Positions 12,686 to 22,194 of a DNA stretch of 64,000 nucleotides are shown piece after piece. The first letter of the stretch is position 1. Each line of letters begins with the position of its first letter. Source of the DNA: Cheiracanthium punctorium. Its lineage: Eukaryota > Arthropoda > Arachnida > Araneae > Cheiracanthiidae. The position numbers and the translations under genes were made by a program. Where the stretch lies: NCBI GenBank assembly GCA_038373885.1, contig JAWZYV010013010.1, positions 1 to 64,000 on the forward strand, given 5' to 3'. Under the pieces are notes generated by a model. That model was not told the origin of the DNA. It worked only from the letters and a program-made list of their open reading frames with translations, and did no database searches.

Positions 12686-12860
12686 CAGGGGCGTAGCCAA
12701 GGGGGGGGTTAGGGGTCACCCCCCCATGAGGAATTTTTTGCCATACAAAATGTACATTTCTTCATTCCCTTATCACACACACATATACATATATGTGAGT
12801 TGCAGTAGTCGTAACCCCCCCCCCCCTTAGTCCCATTAAAAATTTCTGTCTACAACGCTG
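12686..12860. mobile_element. hAT MITE of the CAGGGGCGTAGCC family, copy 1
   Basis: Starts CAGGGGCGTAGCCAAGG and ends in a decayed CTACAACGCTG. The 8-bp flanks are CCGCGGTA / CCGTGGTA. The interior has opposed poly-G and poly-C runs and a central TATACATATATATG palindrome, shared with the copies at 13835, 16332, 38528 and 56169. Confidence 0.9.
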
Positions 12861-12984
12861 CCGTGGTAGTTTCAAAAAAGGGACTACCAGAGCTTTTTGA
12901 GATTTTGTTTTCATATATTTAGTTACGATAATATTTTAGTAAGATGTTCGTTTCCTACTGTGCGAAGAACAGGCACGCAGCTAG

Positions 12985-13828
12985 TCTTATATAATAAAAC
13001 CCGAGGGTAATCAAAGTTTGTAGCTGGCTGGCTATGTATGTGTGTAGGTTCGTGACCTCCGATCTTCTTATGCATGTGCCTTTCGATCGTATAGCGCCGA
13101 GATGGGGGGTTGCAGACCTACCAAATTTTGTATACGGCTTCCCTAGGACATGTCCTAACACACTTCATAAACCACTTTTTCGAAACTCAAATCAAAAAAT
13201 CTTTTATCTTATGTTTTATGCGATTTGTGGTATTTTTTCTCGCAAATTCCCTACCAGTTCTGTAGGGCAAATAAAACGGTTCTTTAAACAAGCACGGAAC
13301 TAGGAAAATAAAATCGTCTGCTTCGTTTAGAATTTTGTATAAAAGTACAGTTAACAGTTTGAAAAAATCGCCTGCACTTCTATTTTTTAGTTTCGCTGTG
13401 TTGCCACTACGTAAAAAAATAACTCTCAGTTTTTGTGGAATGCTTTTTGTAAATTAAGAGAGTACAATGAAATTTAGCAGGAATCTTTTAAAAATACACA
13501 GAAGTTATAATTCTGCTTTCTATACTATTGCCAATATACTAATTCCGTTCTTTTTACATTTAATGCTGTCAAACATTCAGGCTTTTTTGGAAATTTGCAT
13601 TACGTACTAACCAGGACCTGATTTTCGGGAGGACATTCGGGGCAAGCGCCTGGTACACCCCCCCCCCCCAACAAAAAGGGGCCCCAAAATTGTTCAAGTT
13701 TAAAAATTTGTCAATTTTGAAAAAAAAATTTCGAAAGAGGGGAACCGCAGTGAAGATTTTGCCCAGGGCCCCCAACTCGACAATTCGGCCTCTGGTACTA
13801 ACCCGTCAACGACAGGTAGTTCAGCTAG
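12985..13828 (+). mobile_element. Non-autonomous Helitron, 844 bp
   Basis: The 5' end is TCTTATATAATAAAACCCG. The 3' end is CTAG (13825-13828) followed by T, preceded by a short hairpin ACCCGTC/GACAGGT with 7 bases before CTAG. These are hallmarks of rolling-circle Helitrons. It directly follows another CTAG (12981-12984) that has its own GTGC/GCAC hairpin, so two Helitron ends lie head to tail. A hAT MITE is nested at 13612-13794. No Rep or helicase coding. Confidence 0.75.
13612..13794. mobile_element. hAT MITE nested in a Helitron, 183 bp
   Basis: Starts CAGGACCTGATTTTCGGG and ends AATTCGGCCTCTG, flanked by a perfect 8-bp TSD GTACTAAC. It interrupts the 3' third of the Helitron 12985-13828, so it is younger. 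Confidence 0.9.
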
Positions 13829-13834
13829 TGTGAC

Positions 13835-14010
13835 CAGGGGCGTAGCCAAGGGGGGGGGGTTAGGGGGTCATAACCCCCCCCCCCCATGAGGAATTTTTTG
13901 CCTTACAAAATGTATATTCTTCACTACATTGTCACACCCACGTATACATATATATGAGTTGTAGTAGTCGTAACCCCCCCCCCCATGAAAAATTTCTGGC
14001 TACGCCCCTG
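13835..14010. mobile_element. hAT MITE of the CAGGGGCGTAGCC family, copy 2
   Basis: Intact ends CAGGGGCGTAGCC and GGCTACGCCCCTG, 176 bp, with a perfect 8-bp TSD AGTGTGAC at 13827-13834 and 14011-14018. The first two TSD bases are the last two of the Helitron CTAG, so it landed at the Helitron 3' boundary. This is the cleanest reference copy of the family. Confidence 0.95.
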
Positions 14011-14018
14011 AGTGTGAC

Positions 14019-14736
14019 AAATAAGAAAATAACTTCAATCAGTATGTCTTTGCAATTGTCTATTAACTCCGTTCCTTTTACCTTTGTGGTCCCTTTTTGC
14101 AGTTTAGGTTTAAGACCATACTACACGTTTTGCTTATAATTTCTTACAGGCATTTTTGATTTCAAGACATCGGAAAGAATGCGCAGATAGTAAGAAAGAT
14201 AGTGGAGTAAGTCAACGAAAGAATTAAATATCAAGACGGCGATTTTGATATTACTTACCTCATAATTCCGTAATAAATTACAATATCTCATGTAATATAT
14301 ATATTTCTTATTAACATTTGAAAATAAATTCTCAACTTGATAAATTTTATAATAAAATTTAGCTCTCACATGTAAGTGAGTTTCAAAATTTCGGAAGATT
14401 TCAATATGTTCCACTTACTATCATAATTTTCTTCTTGAATAAGTGGGGCACTGCTCCTTAACTTTTTTCATTGTACGCATAGACAAAATTTGGAAAAATT
14501 TTCCACTAACATAAAAATTTCGCAACGGTTCTCAAATTCATCTAGACGGGAAGATTAATCCACCCTATCCTATTATAGCAGAAATACTGTTTTGTTTTTC
14601 TGTAATTTAGTAACGCAGTACAAATTGTTTGTAAATTCCCTTACAGAAATCCAATAAGTACTACTCAAACATACTTCTTCCTCTTTTTACGTCAATTACA
14701 TTTCTTTACCACCAATCCAAAAAAATTCATAGACCA
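14019..14736. other. Non-coding AT-rich DNA
   Basis: Open frames at 14121-14414 have AT-rich, low-complexity translations without family resemblance. Nothing recognised. Confidence 0.35.
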
Positions 14737-14744
14737 TTATAAAC

Positions 14745-14816
14745 CAAGGGCGGATTTTGGGGGTGGGGCGGAGGGGGCGAAGTCCCCCCCGAGAAACTTG
14801 CATTAATCCGCCACTG
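14745..14816. mobile_element. Very short hAT MITE, 72 bp
   Basis: CAAGGGCGGATTTTGG at the left and TTAATCCGCCACTG at the right, flanked by TTATAAAC / TTATATAC (8 bp, one mismatch). Internally deleted member of the CAAGGGCGGATTAA family. Confidence 0.8.
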
Positions 14817-15404
14817 TTATATACTACAAAGAATTTTCGGCGTCATCTGCTCTTTTGGAGTTTATTTTAGTCTGAAATTGGTATTCTAAGCATGAAACAA
14901 TTATACTGTGAAATATGTTACATGTAAATCGGTTACCTACCGTGTTTCCCCAAAAATAAGACCAAATCAAATAATGAGCCCGAGCATGAGTTTTCAGGAT
15001 ACTCCTAATATAAGCAATAAGCCTTGAGTTAATGCCAATGCCAACACCAACCATTCGCATTTCCCTGTCTGCACCAAGAGCGAATGAATCAGCTGAGCGT
15101 TTAGAAGTGCTTAGTGCTGCAAGTTTAATAATGTAAACAAGCCAAAACTGCATTATTAATTACGGGCCATGTGTTATAGAGATGGGCGGTTCGACTCATT
15201 TTACTGATTCGAATCTCGACTCACTCACTACTTCGATGATTCGAATCAGTGATTCGAATCTTGAATCAATAAAACAACTAAAGAAATTTTCCCTCTCTCT
15301 GCGCCGAAAGCCGTACTATTTAAACACCCTTCACCCATTCATCGGGTTTCTTCTCCGCTGAGTTCTCGGGCAGTTAGCATCTCTCTCTCCTTGCTCCAGT
15401 AAAA

Positions 15405-16225
15405 CTAGTGTTTAAACTGCCCGAAATGAAAATACAGGGGAGCTTCGTATGACCCCCTGGGCCTGTAAGATTAAAAGGTTAAGTTTGGTGTCAAAGTATT
15501 CGAAATTTTATGTATCGATGGGAGTTCCTAAGGGGGTCGAGAATCAATAAAAACGCGCTCCGATGGATAGTTTCAGAGATATACGTTAATTAATTATGGT
15601 AATTAGACTAATTAACCATGATTGAGGCTTAAAAGGACTGCAAACATGTAGAAATTGGCTCTGGGATGGTTTCCAGACTTTGGAGTTGCCGCCGGAGGAG
15701 GCTAGTGTTTAAAATGCCAAAATTGAAAATATAGGGCAGCTTCGTATGACCCCCTGGGCCTGTAAGATTAAAAGGTTAAGTTTGGTGTCAAAGTATTCGA
15801 AATTTTATGTATCGATGGGGGTATACGTCTAGGGGGGGGGTCGAGAATCAATAAAAACACGCTCCGATGGATAGTTTCCGAGATATACGTTAATTAATTA
15901 TGGTAATTAGACTAATTAACCATGATTGAGGCTTAAAAGGACTGCAAACATGTAGAAATTGGCTCTGGGATGGTTTCCAGACTTTGGAGATGCCGTCGGA
16001 GGAGGCTAGTGTTTAAAATGCCCAAATTGAAAATATTGGGGAGCTTCGTATGACCCCCTGGGCCTGTAAGATTAAAAGGTTAAGTTTGGTGTCAAAGCAT
16101 TCGAAATTTTAAGTATCGGTGGGGTGTTGAGTCTAGGGGGGGTCGAGAATCAATAAAAACGCGCTCCGGTAGATAGGTTCCGAGATATACGTTAATTAAT
16201 TATGGTAATTAGACTAATAAACCAT
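15405..16225 (+). repeat. Tandem array, about 300-bp unit, 2.7 copies
   Basis: Units start at the phrase CTAGTGTTTAAA at 15405, 15702 and 16006 (spacing 297 and 304). Each runs through GCTTCGTATGACCCCCTGGG and GAGATATACGTTAATTAATT; the third is cut short at ACTAATAAACCATGG. Copy B of the host element has only one unit (about 56455-56660, reverse strand), which accounts for much of the length difference between the copies. Confidence 0.9.
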
Positions 16226-16331
16226 GGAGCTGTTTTTTCTGCGATGAGAGAAGAAGAAGCTTTCCGAGAGAAAGCAGTAGCAAAAGCATCACAAGCTGGT
16301 ATTGATCTCAGGATTTTCTTATCGCCGGCCT

Positions 16332-16499
16332 CAGAGGCGTAGCCAAGGGGGGGGGTTAGGGGGGTCATAACCCCCCATGAGGAATTTTTTGCCATACAAA
16401 ATGTATATTCTTCACTACATTATCATACACACGTATACATATATATGAGTTGCAGTAGTCATAACCCCCCCCCATAAAAAATTTCTGGCTACGCCCCTG
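16332..16499. mobile_element. hAT MITE of the CAGGGGCGTAGCC family, copy 3
   Basis: Starts CAGAGGCGTAGCC, ends GGCTACGCCCCTG, with a perfect 8-bp TSD GCCGGCCT (16324-16331, 16500-16507). The same insertion at the same target is found in hAT copy B (56169-56339), so it entered an ancestor of both copies. Confidence 0.95.
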
Positions 16500-17336
16500 G
16501 CCGGCCTGTATTTTTGCCCTTTATCGAATTCGAGATTTCACTGAAATGAAAATGGGAATATCGGATATTTGATGTTGAAATAAAACCGATATGTCGATTT
16601 TTGGCCCAGTCCTACTGAGGGGCTGCTGCCCCCCCCCCAAAAAAAAGGGACCCTTTACTTAGCTTACAATTGAACTTTATCTTTAAATTTGATACCCAGC
16701 CCACCCCGAAATAAAATCCTGGCTACGCCACTGTCAATAACACTAACTACGCCACTGCTTTAGACCCTATTTTGTATTTCTCTGAATTACGAAAGAAAAT
16801 AAAATCATTCCCCTTAAACGAAAAACAAGGTAAAAAAGAAAAAAAAACGAAATCTGCTGCAATAAAGCGAAATGTTATTTTGCTTACTACAAAGTCCTTT
16901 TGTGAGAGCGCTTAATACCGCCCCTGTATCCTTCATTAAAAGTGACAAGCACAATCCTAACTTTATTTCATTCTATTTCCCTTCACATGAAAATTCGCCA
17001 CCATGTAAACTTAACGTTCCGTTTTTTTTTTTTTTTTTTTTTTTTCTTTTCTTTTTTTTTTTTTTTTTTTTTGAGGGTGGGGGCAGGGGGACATATATTG
17101 AAGTTAAAAGTAGAAAAGGGATGTTTCATTAAATTTTAAACAAATATTAAATCAGTCAGACAAGTTGGAAGGAGGGATTTTCTTAATTTTATTTTCGGGG
17201 GGGAGATTGACCCCTCTTGCCCTTAGGAAGTAACGCCTATGCCCCCCGCCAAAAGCAAACGATGTTCGACCCACTCCACACCCACAGACAGATAAAACTT
17301 TAAATCCGACCACCAACCAAGAAATGAAACACCAAA

Positions 17337-17492
17337 GATTCGAAAAAAAAACTTCAATTAAATGAAACATCCTTTCAACTCTTTTCGACTCCTTTCGACT
17401 CTGAGTCGATAGAAGATTCGAAAAAACCCCTCCAATTAAATGAAACATCCTTTCAACTCTTTTCGGCTCCTTTCGACTCTGAGTCGATAGAA
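17337..17492. repeat. 78-bp tandem repeat, two units
   Basis: GATTCGAAAA followed by CAATTAAATGAAACATCC and a GAGTCGATAG stretch recurs at 17337 and 17415, and a third start is seen at 17493. The GAGTCGA/TCGACTC motifs are also abundant at 17636-17705. Copy B has one unit here. Confidence 0.8.
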
Positions 17493-18024
17493 GATTCGAA
17501 AAACTAACGAATCTCAACGATAGTATACAATCACCGAAACAGAGCGAAACACTGAATCAGTAAAGATTCGTTGCTGCACCAACTCAGTGACCAACTCACC
17601 CACACCCACTCATTTACTGTTTCAAATCATCTATCGACTCAGAGTCGTAAAGAGTCGAAAAGAGCCGAAAAGAGTCGTAAAGAGTCGAAAAGAGTCGAAA
17701 GAGTAAGGGAAAATCTCTGGGAACGGCAAAGGGAAAATAAGTTTTTCTTCCCTTCGCACTTGGAATGTATTTCCCTTGAGGGCTTGAGATTCGAATCAGT
17801 AGAGAGTGAGTGTAAAGACTGAGCCACTCAGTACCAAGATTCGAATCACTGATTCGACTCATCGAATCATTGGCCATCTCTAATGTGTTATATCCCAGAA
17901 AGGTCTGGAAAGTAACATCGAGTGAAGGCTGTGTTAGATCGAGGCTCTGTATCATGTCTTATCGCTAAGGAATGTGACAGAGCACTTGGTCTACGGAAAA
18001 AAAGCAAACGTTATGGTTTCAGAA

Positions 18025-18416
18025 CAAGGACGTACCCAGGGGGGTGGTCCAAGGGGTCCGGACCCACTCCGAAATTTCAGTTTTTGTAAGCAAAATAATA
18101 ATGATGAAGTTTTGTTGTATAAAATTCTGCCTTTTTTAGTGTTTGGACCCCCTAGCGCTAGCGCTTTGAACTGGGAGACGGAAGGTGCCTGGTTCGAAAC
18201 TAGGTCATGTCCGCCGACCTAACCGTTCGGAGTTTTCCGTGGTTTCCTCCGAAACTTACGTAAATACGGGTTAGGACGCCCATAAAGTCCCCCACGGAGG
18301 GCATTCCCACCCCTCGGCCTAGAGCCCTCGCGTAGCTAATCGGCCGTAGTCCCACAAACCAAACCAAACCGAAATTTTTGGACCCATCCCGAAATTTTTT
18401 TCTGGGTACGTCCCTG
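18025..18416. mobile_element. hAT MITE with a nested SINE
   Basis: Ends CAAGGACGTACCCAG and CTGGGTACGTCCCTG, flanked by TTTCAGAA / TTTCAGGA (8 bp, one mismatch). The sequence GGACCC...CCGAAATTT of the MITE body is split by a tRNA-derived segment at about 18150-18360. Confidence 0.88.
18150..18358 (+). mobile_element. tRNA-derived SINE nested in a MITE
   Basis: GTGCCTGGTTCGAAACTAGG is a good box B with the GGTTCGAAAC core; the box A side is short or truncated. The body contains CGTTCGGAGTTTTCCGTGG, and the tail is a (CAAAC)-like repeat, as in many arthropod SINEs. Exact 5' end not determined. Confidence 0.65.
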
Positions 18417-18467
18417 TTTCAGGAATATATATTTCTTTAGAAATAAGATATTAAGTTAAGCCACATA

Positions 18468-18650
18468 TAGGGACACAGCCAGGGGGGAGGGTGTCATGGG
18501 GGCCTGGGCACCTCCCTCCAAAAAAATTTGAATTTTTTGTTAACTGGATGTCAATAAAGTAAGCATTTTTTATGAGAAATTTTACTATTTTTTCCTTTCG
18601 GACACCCCCCCCCTCCCAATTTATTTTTTTTTTCCCTCGCTACGTCCCTG
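18468..18650. mobile_element. hAT MITE, 183 bp
   Basis: Ends TAGGGACACAGCCAGG and CCTCGCTACGTCCCTG form imperfect inverted repeats, with flanks GCCACATA / GACACAAA (6 of 8). Opposed poly-G and poly-C runs inside. Older than the adjacent element at 18025-18416, judging from its TSD. Confidence 0.65.
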
Positions 18651-18658
18651 GACACAAA

Positions 18659-20248
18659 TATTCATTAGAGATGAAGTTTCTGTTAGAAATTTGGATACTT
18701 TAATAATTCTGAAAATTATGGTAAATAAGTCACCATTAGGACCTATTGGAAGTACATTGCAGGATTTTTCTAAAGCAGAATTTGAGCCTGTGAAGTTTTA
18801 TCTTTCATGGGCATGTAGATATTGTTAGCAGTGGAAATTTTTAATGACGTTTTGAAACTTGGACTGACAAATTCGGGTAGTTCCGATCTTATAGTGTAAG
18901 AAACGGTTTTCAGTTTTATTGTACGTATCGAGAATTTTTGTTTTTAGCAAAATATGAAAACAGGTTCATAGTAGGCGTGTCACAGGGCTGCAAGAAGAGA
19001 GCAAGCGGGTACTTGCTGCAAACGCCATGTTGTGGGGGGCAGAGAATAGGCTAGGGGGCTTTAGCCCCTCCCAAAAGAGATAGCTAAAGGGTAACATTCT
19101 GCTTCATTATGCACTTTAAATAGGTAAAATGACTTTTTTTGTAACCTAGCCCCTCCCAAAAAGTCTTACATTGGTTTAGATTAAAATTTTGATTCATAGC
19201 ACATTTTGTGTGGGAGAAATAAACATTTTTCAAAAATTAACCCCCTCCCCCCCAAAAAAAAATTTCTGAATCTGCCATTGTGTGGGTGGGCATCAAAACC
19301 AATTATGATTACTACGAATGGGGCGACAGAATTAAGGATCGGGGTGACGCAGTGCCGCGCCGACCATGGCCAGCGACTGTGTGCGAAACTAATGAAGCAC
19401 CTCTCAAGGTTAACTACCTCAGGGGCCCACCTACCTTACTCTTCTCCCCACCCCCCCCCCAAAAAAAAAGAAGAAAGGGGGGAAAAAAGTGGAGTTGTAA
19501 ACTTTTCCAACCATTCCAAAAATCTCTTTTGAGTTCCATTTTTAATATTGTTTGATAGTAAAAAGTGTAGTTGTTTGTTAGATACTAAAGAAAAGTATAT
19601 AGTCTAACCGAAAAAATGAAGTTAATAACCTACTCTTTCAACAAACATATCTAATTTGCAATAGGGTTCGAAACAAGTCTCGGCGACTACTACAAATTCC
19701 GTGAGACTAGCCCAAATAGCATCGATGTTCAACAGCTTTCGCGGGAAGTTTAGCTGCGAGTTTCTAAAACTTTTTTTTGGGGGGTGGGGGCAGGGCCGAT
19801 CCCACGGGGGGGTGTGGGGGGGTGAGACACCCCCCCCACTTAAAATGCAGTCGGCAAAATTGCTATTCTGGACTTCCAAAACTCTTCATTCTAGTATTCA
19901 CAAGAGTTTTTAGTCGGCACTTTTCCAAACTTTTGTCCCTTTAACGTCCTACTTCCAGTACATACAAAACCGAGATAGAAATTCCTTGCATATTCGCATC
20001 AGTCAAAAGAAAGCAGAGGGAATGAATAAAGAGCACTCGGCACTGGGTGGTCAGATACACAAAAGGGGAAGTCGGAGAATCAGCGTCCCATGACACCTGT
20101 CTCGGCATTTTCCCCAAAGCAAATAGTCATCTCACATGTCCATAGTAATCTATTAAGTCTTCTGTGCACATGTCTATGGGAGAAATACTGAGTATGAGAT
20201 CGAGAATGTTCCAGTCTCATATATTGGCTTGAGGCAAACTATGAATTA
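18659..20248. other. Non-coding DNA with MITE fragments
   Basis: No gene recognised. A segment at 19030-19290 has G-rich and C-rich ends and terminates AATCTGCCATTG, and another starts CAGGGCCGATCCCAC at 19793 and matches in inverted form the terminus GGGATCGGCCCTG at about 28811. These look like MITE ends, but I could not pair each with its partner and a TSD. Confidence 0.4.
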
Positions 20249-20252
20249 CCAC

Positions 20253-20666
20253 TGTAACGTCTTCAGGATACGGCCACCAGATAATCAGTCATTCTGGGTT
20301 AACATATGTTTATTCCAGCCATTTACAATAATTACATAAATTTCACACTGACACTTTATTAAACAAAATGAAATAAAATCCACAAAAACTCCTTGCTCGG
20401 AGTATCTCATTAGCAATTAAAATAACAACCCTCGCATGGGTCACGTGCTGGACGCACCGCGCACTCCTCGTGTCCAACTCACAGTTTTTGTAGGGAGACA
20501 ACAGAAGTATATTCTCTTCAGTTCAATCGCAGCAGCGAATTCATTCGGGTGATGGTTCGCAAACAGTTCCCACTCAAGAACGCACCAAGTTCGTTTACTA
20601 TCTTGAACACGGCGGTCGGAGGAGTCCTCACAAGGCTGTCAACGTAATGCCAAGAGGAACCTTACA
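20253..20666 (-). repeat. 3' LTR of the Gmr1-like element
   Basis: 414 bp, starting TGTAACGTCTTCAGG and ending AACCTTACA on the plus strand. Differences from the other LTR (25245-25658) are few: for example GCGCACTCC here against GCGCATTCC there, and GTTCCCACTC against GTTCCTACTC. Confidence 0.95.
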
Positions 20667-20681
20667 GCTCCTCCCCCCTTA
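20667..20681 (-). promoter_or_regulatory. Polypurine tract
   Basis: On the minus strand AAGGGGGGAGGAGC directly precedes the 3' LTR, the expected primer for plus-strand DNA synthesis. Confidence 0.85.
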
Positions 20682-20962
20682 GAAAAATTTTTTTCGATGC
20701 CTCAGAGAAAAAATTTAATTTCTACTTTCCGTAGATAACCTGATCTTGCCACAAACCCGAGGCAAATTTCCCACTACTCATGAAATAAAACAGAATTAGT
20801 TCAACCCATAGCTACAAAAAATATATTTCAAAATTTTACAAACCTGATATTCTAACAATTTAAATAATATAAAAACACCAATACTCCAACAGACAAGTTT
20901 GACTCAATTTCAACATTCCATGCACAAGTGAAAGTCCTATTATCAATTTCCACAAAATGCAT

Positions 20963-21058
20963 TTAACTCCCTCGACTAAGGCCGTCAGCATTTCTGTTGG
21001 CGGAGCCTCTCCTATGCACAATCCTATATTTGAATGGTTGTAGGGCCAGTAATGCTGA
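20963..21058 (-). pseudogene. RNase H C-terminal tail fused to integrase
   Basis: In the frame shifted by two from integrase, the minus strand reads a segment with LQPFKYRIVHR, then RGSANRNADGLSR, then a stop at 20963-20965. NADGLSR corresponds to the NADALSR motif at the end of retrotransposon RNase H, including its last acidic residue. The join to integrase lies around 21035-21060, within a stretch where both genes could read as A-L-L-A-L. The rest of RNase H and all of RT are missing. This shows that RNase H lay downstream of integrase in the parent element. Confidence 0.8.
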
Positions 21059-22194
21059 GGGTAAATTTTCTCCCAATCCTCTCCAGATTCTAAACAAAAT
21101 ACCCTGAATAACCGTTTAATAGTCCTATGAAACCTTTGAACAGGATCTGGTTTGGGGTGATGAACCGAACTATGAATAACCTTTATTCCAAACCGGACAA
21201 AAAATCCGGTGGTGAGATGACTAGTGAATGAGGTTCCCCAGTCACACTGTACCTCCCATGAAAATCCCAGTCTACTGAAAATCATTAACAACGCCTCAAT
21301 CGCCGAAACCGAACCAATATCTCTCAATGCGTGTCCCTCGGGATACCTCGATGACATACAGACAGCTGTTACTAAATACCGAATTCCATTTGCACTAGAT
21401 GGCAAAGGGCCGACCGTATCAATATTTATTTTTGAGGAAACCTCCCTAATGATCGGTACCAGCTTTAAAGGGGCTTTTTTAGTATATCGAGCCTTTCCAA
21501 GCCGCTGACACGGATCACAAGTACGAACATAATTTTCTACCTCTTTAATGCAGTTAGGCCGAAAATAGCAACGTAGCAATCTATCCCTCGATTTCGCAAC
21601 AATCATATGCCCCGATGTCTCTTCATGACAGATAGCTTTAATCCTCTCCCTAAATTTTTTCGGAACAAGAAGCTGCTTACGCTCGTTTTTGAGGCGATCC
21701 ACAGATTTTCTAAACAATAACCCTTTCTCCATTTTAAACTCTGATTTTCCTCCCCTCTCCTGCACGCTTGAAAAACATGGCTTAAGAGTGGGGCAATCTC
21801 TCTGTTCGCGAGCGGAGTTTTGCGAGTCCACCGATAAAAGGGTTCGAATGGCAGAATCTCCCCCCTGCGGCAATTGCATTTTTGCTACTTCCTCTAACTC
21901 AAAACTGCCCGTCATACAGGGTTGTTCTAGATTTTCCCCCTGTGTACTGTCACAATCCTCAGGGTTCCGACGTATTTCTTCTCGCTTTTGACTACGAGTA
22001 AAAACTGCGTTAACTAGCGATGGGTTTCTTTTTTGATCTTCAATTAATTTTACAGTTTTATTTGATAACAGATAAAAACCCTGATCTAGGGAAGAATCAA
22101 TCACAGCTGCCTTAGTCACAACATTTCCAAATTTCGCACTTTCCATTTCAATTTTTGCAAGAGGTAAACATGTAAAGTTTTTATCTAGCGGTTG
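21040..22194 (-). pseudogene. Protease C-terminus and integrase of the Gmr1-like element
   Basis: The frame enters from the interrupted protease (upstream of the apparent Met at 22146) and runs into integrase. Counted from that Met: an H2C2 zinc finger with His174, His180, Cys210 and Cys213; the core Asp243 (NIDTVGP) and Asp302 (QCDWGTSF); and at position 337, where DX35E spacing demands Glu, a Gln (PVQRFH). The catalytic triad is therefore broken. Reading continues to 20860 only as out-of-frame translation, because the integrase C-terminal domain is deleted and replaced by the RNase H tail. The protein would have joined the retrotransposon cDNA to the chromosome; this copy cannot. Confidence 0.88.

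Larger units (their letters stand above)
15177..17882. mobile_element. Composite non-autonomous hAT element, copy A (2706 bp)
   Basis: Ends TAGAGATGGGCGG and TTGGCCATCTCTA are flanked by a perfect 8-bp TSD ATGTGTTA (15169-15176, 17883-17890). Both subterminal regions are packed with the palindromic GATTCGAATC and GAGTCGA motifs, likely transposase-binding sites. The body carries a 297-304 bp tandem array (15405-16225), a nested MITE (16332-16499), a further MITE-like segment ending CTGGCTACGCCACTG (to about 16730), T-rich tracts and a 78-bp tandem repeat. No transposase is encoded. An inverted second copy with the same organisation lies at 54756-56877. Confidence 0.93.

Noticed and set aside
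14940..14970. Motif CGTGTTTCCCCAAAAATAAG, resembling the terminus of a widespread DNA transposon
   Set aside because: No opposing terminus nearby and no TSD, so it may be chance or a lone fragment.
16872..17139. Two overlapping plus-strand frames with phenylalanine runs
   Set aside because: They translate a poly(T) tract inside a hAT element; no coding signature.
17152..17955. Several serine-rich frames on both strands
   Set aside because: Translations of the GAGTCGA/TTCGAATC tandem motifs of the hAT ends.
19030..19290. Possible hAT MITE ending AATCTGCCATTG
   Set aside because: The left terminus and the 8-bp TSD could not be fixed.
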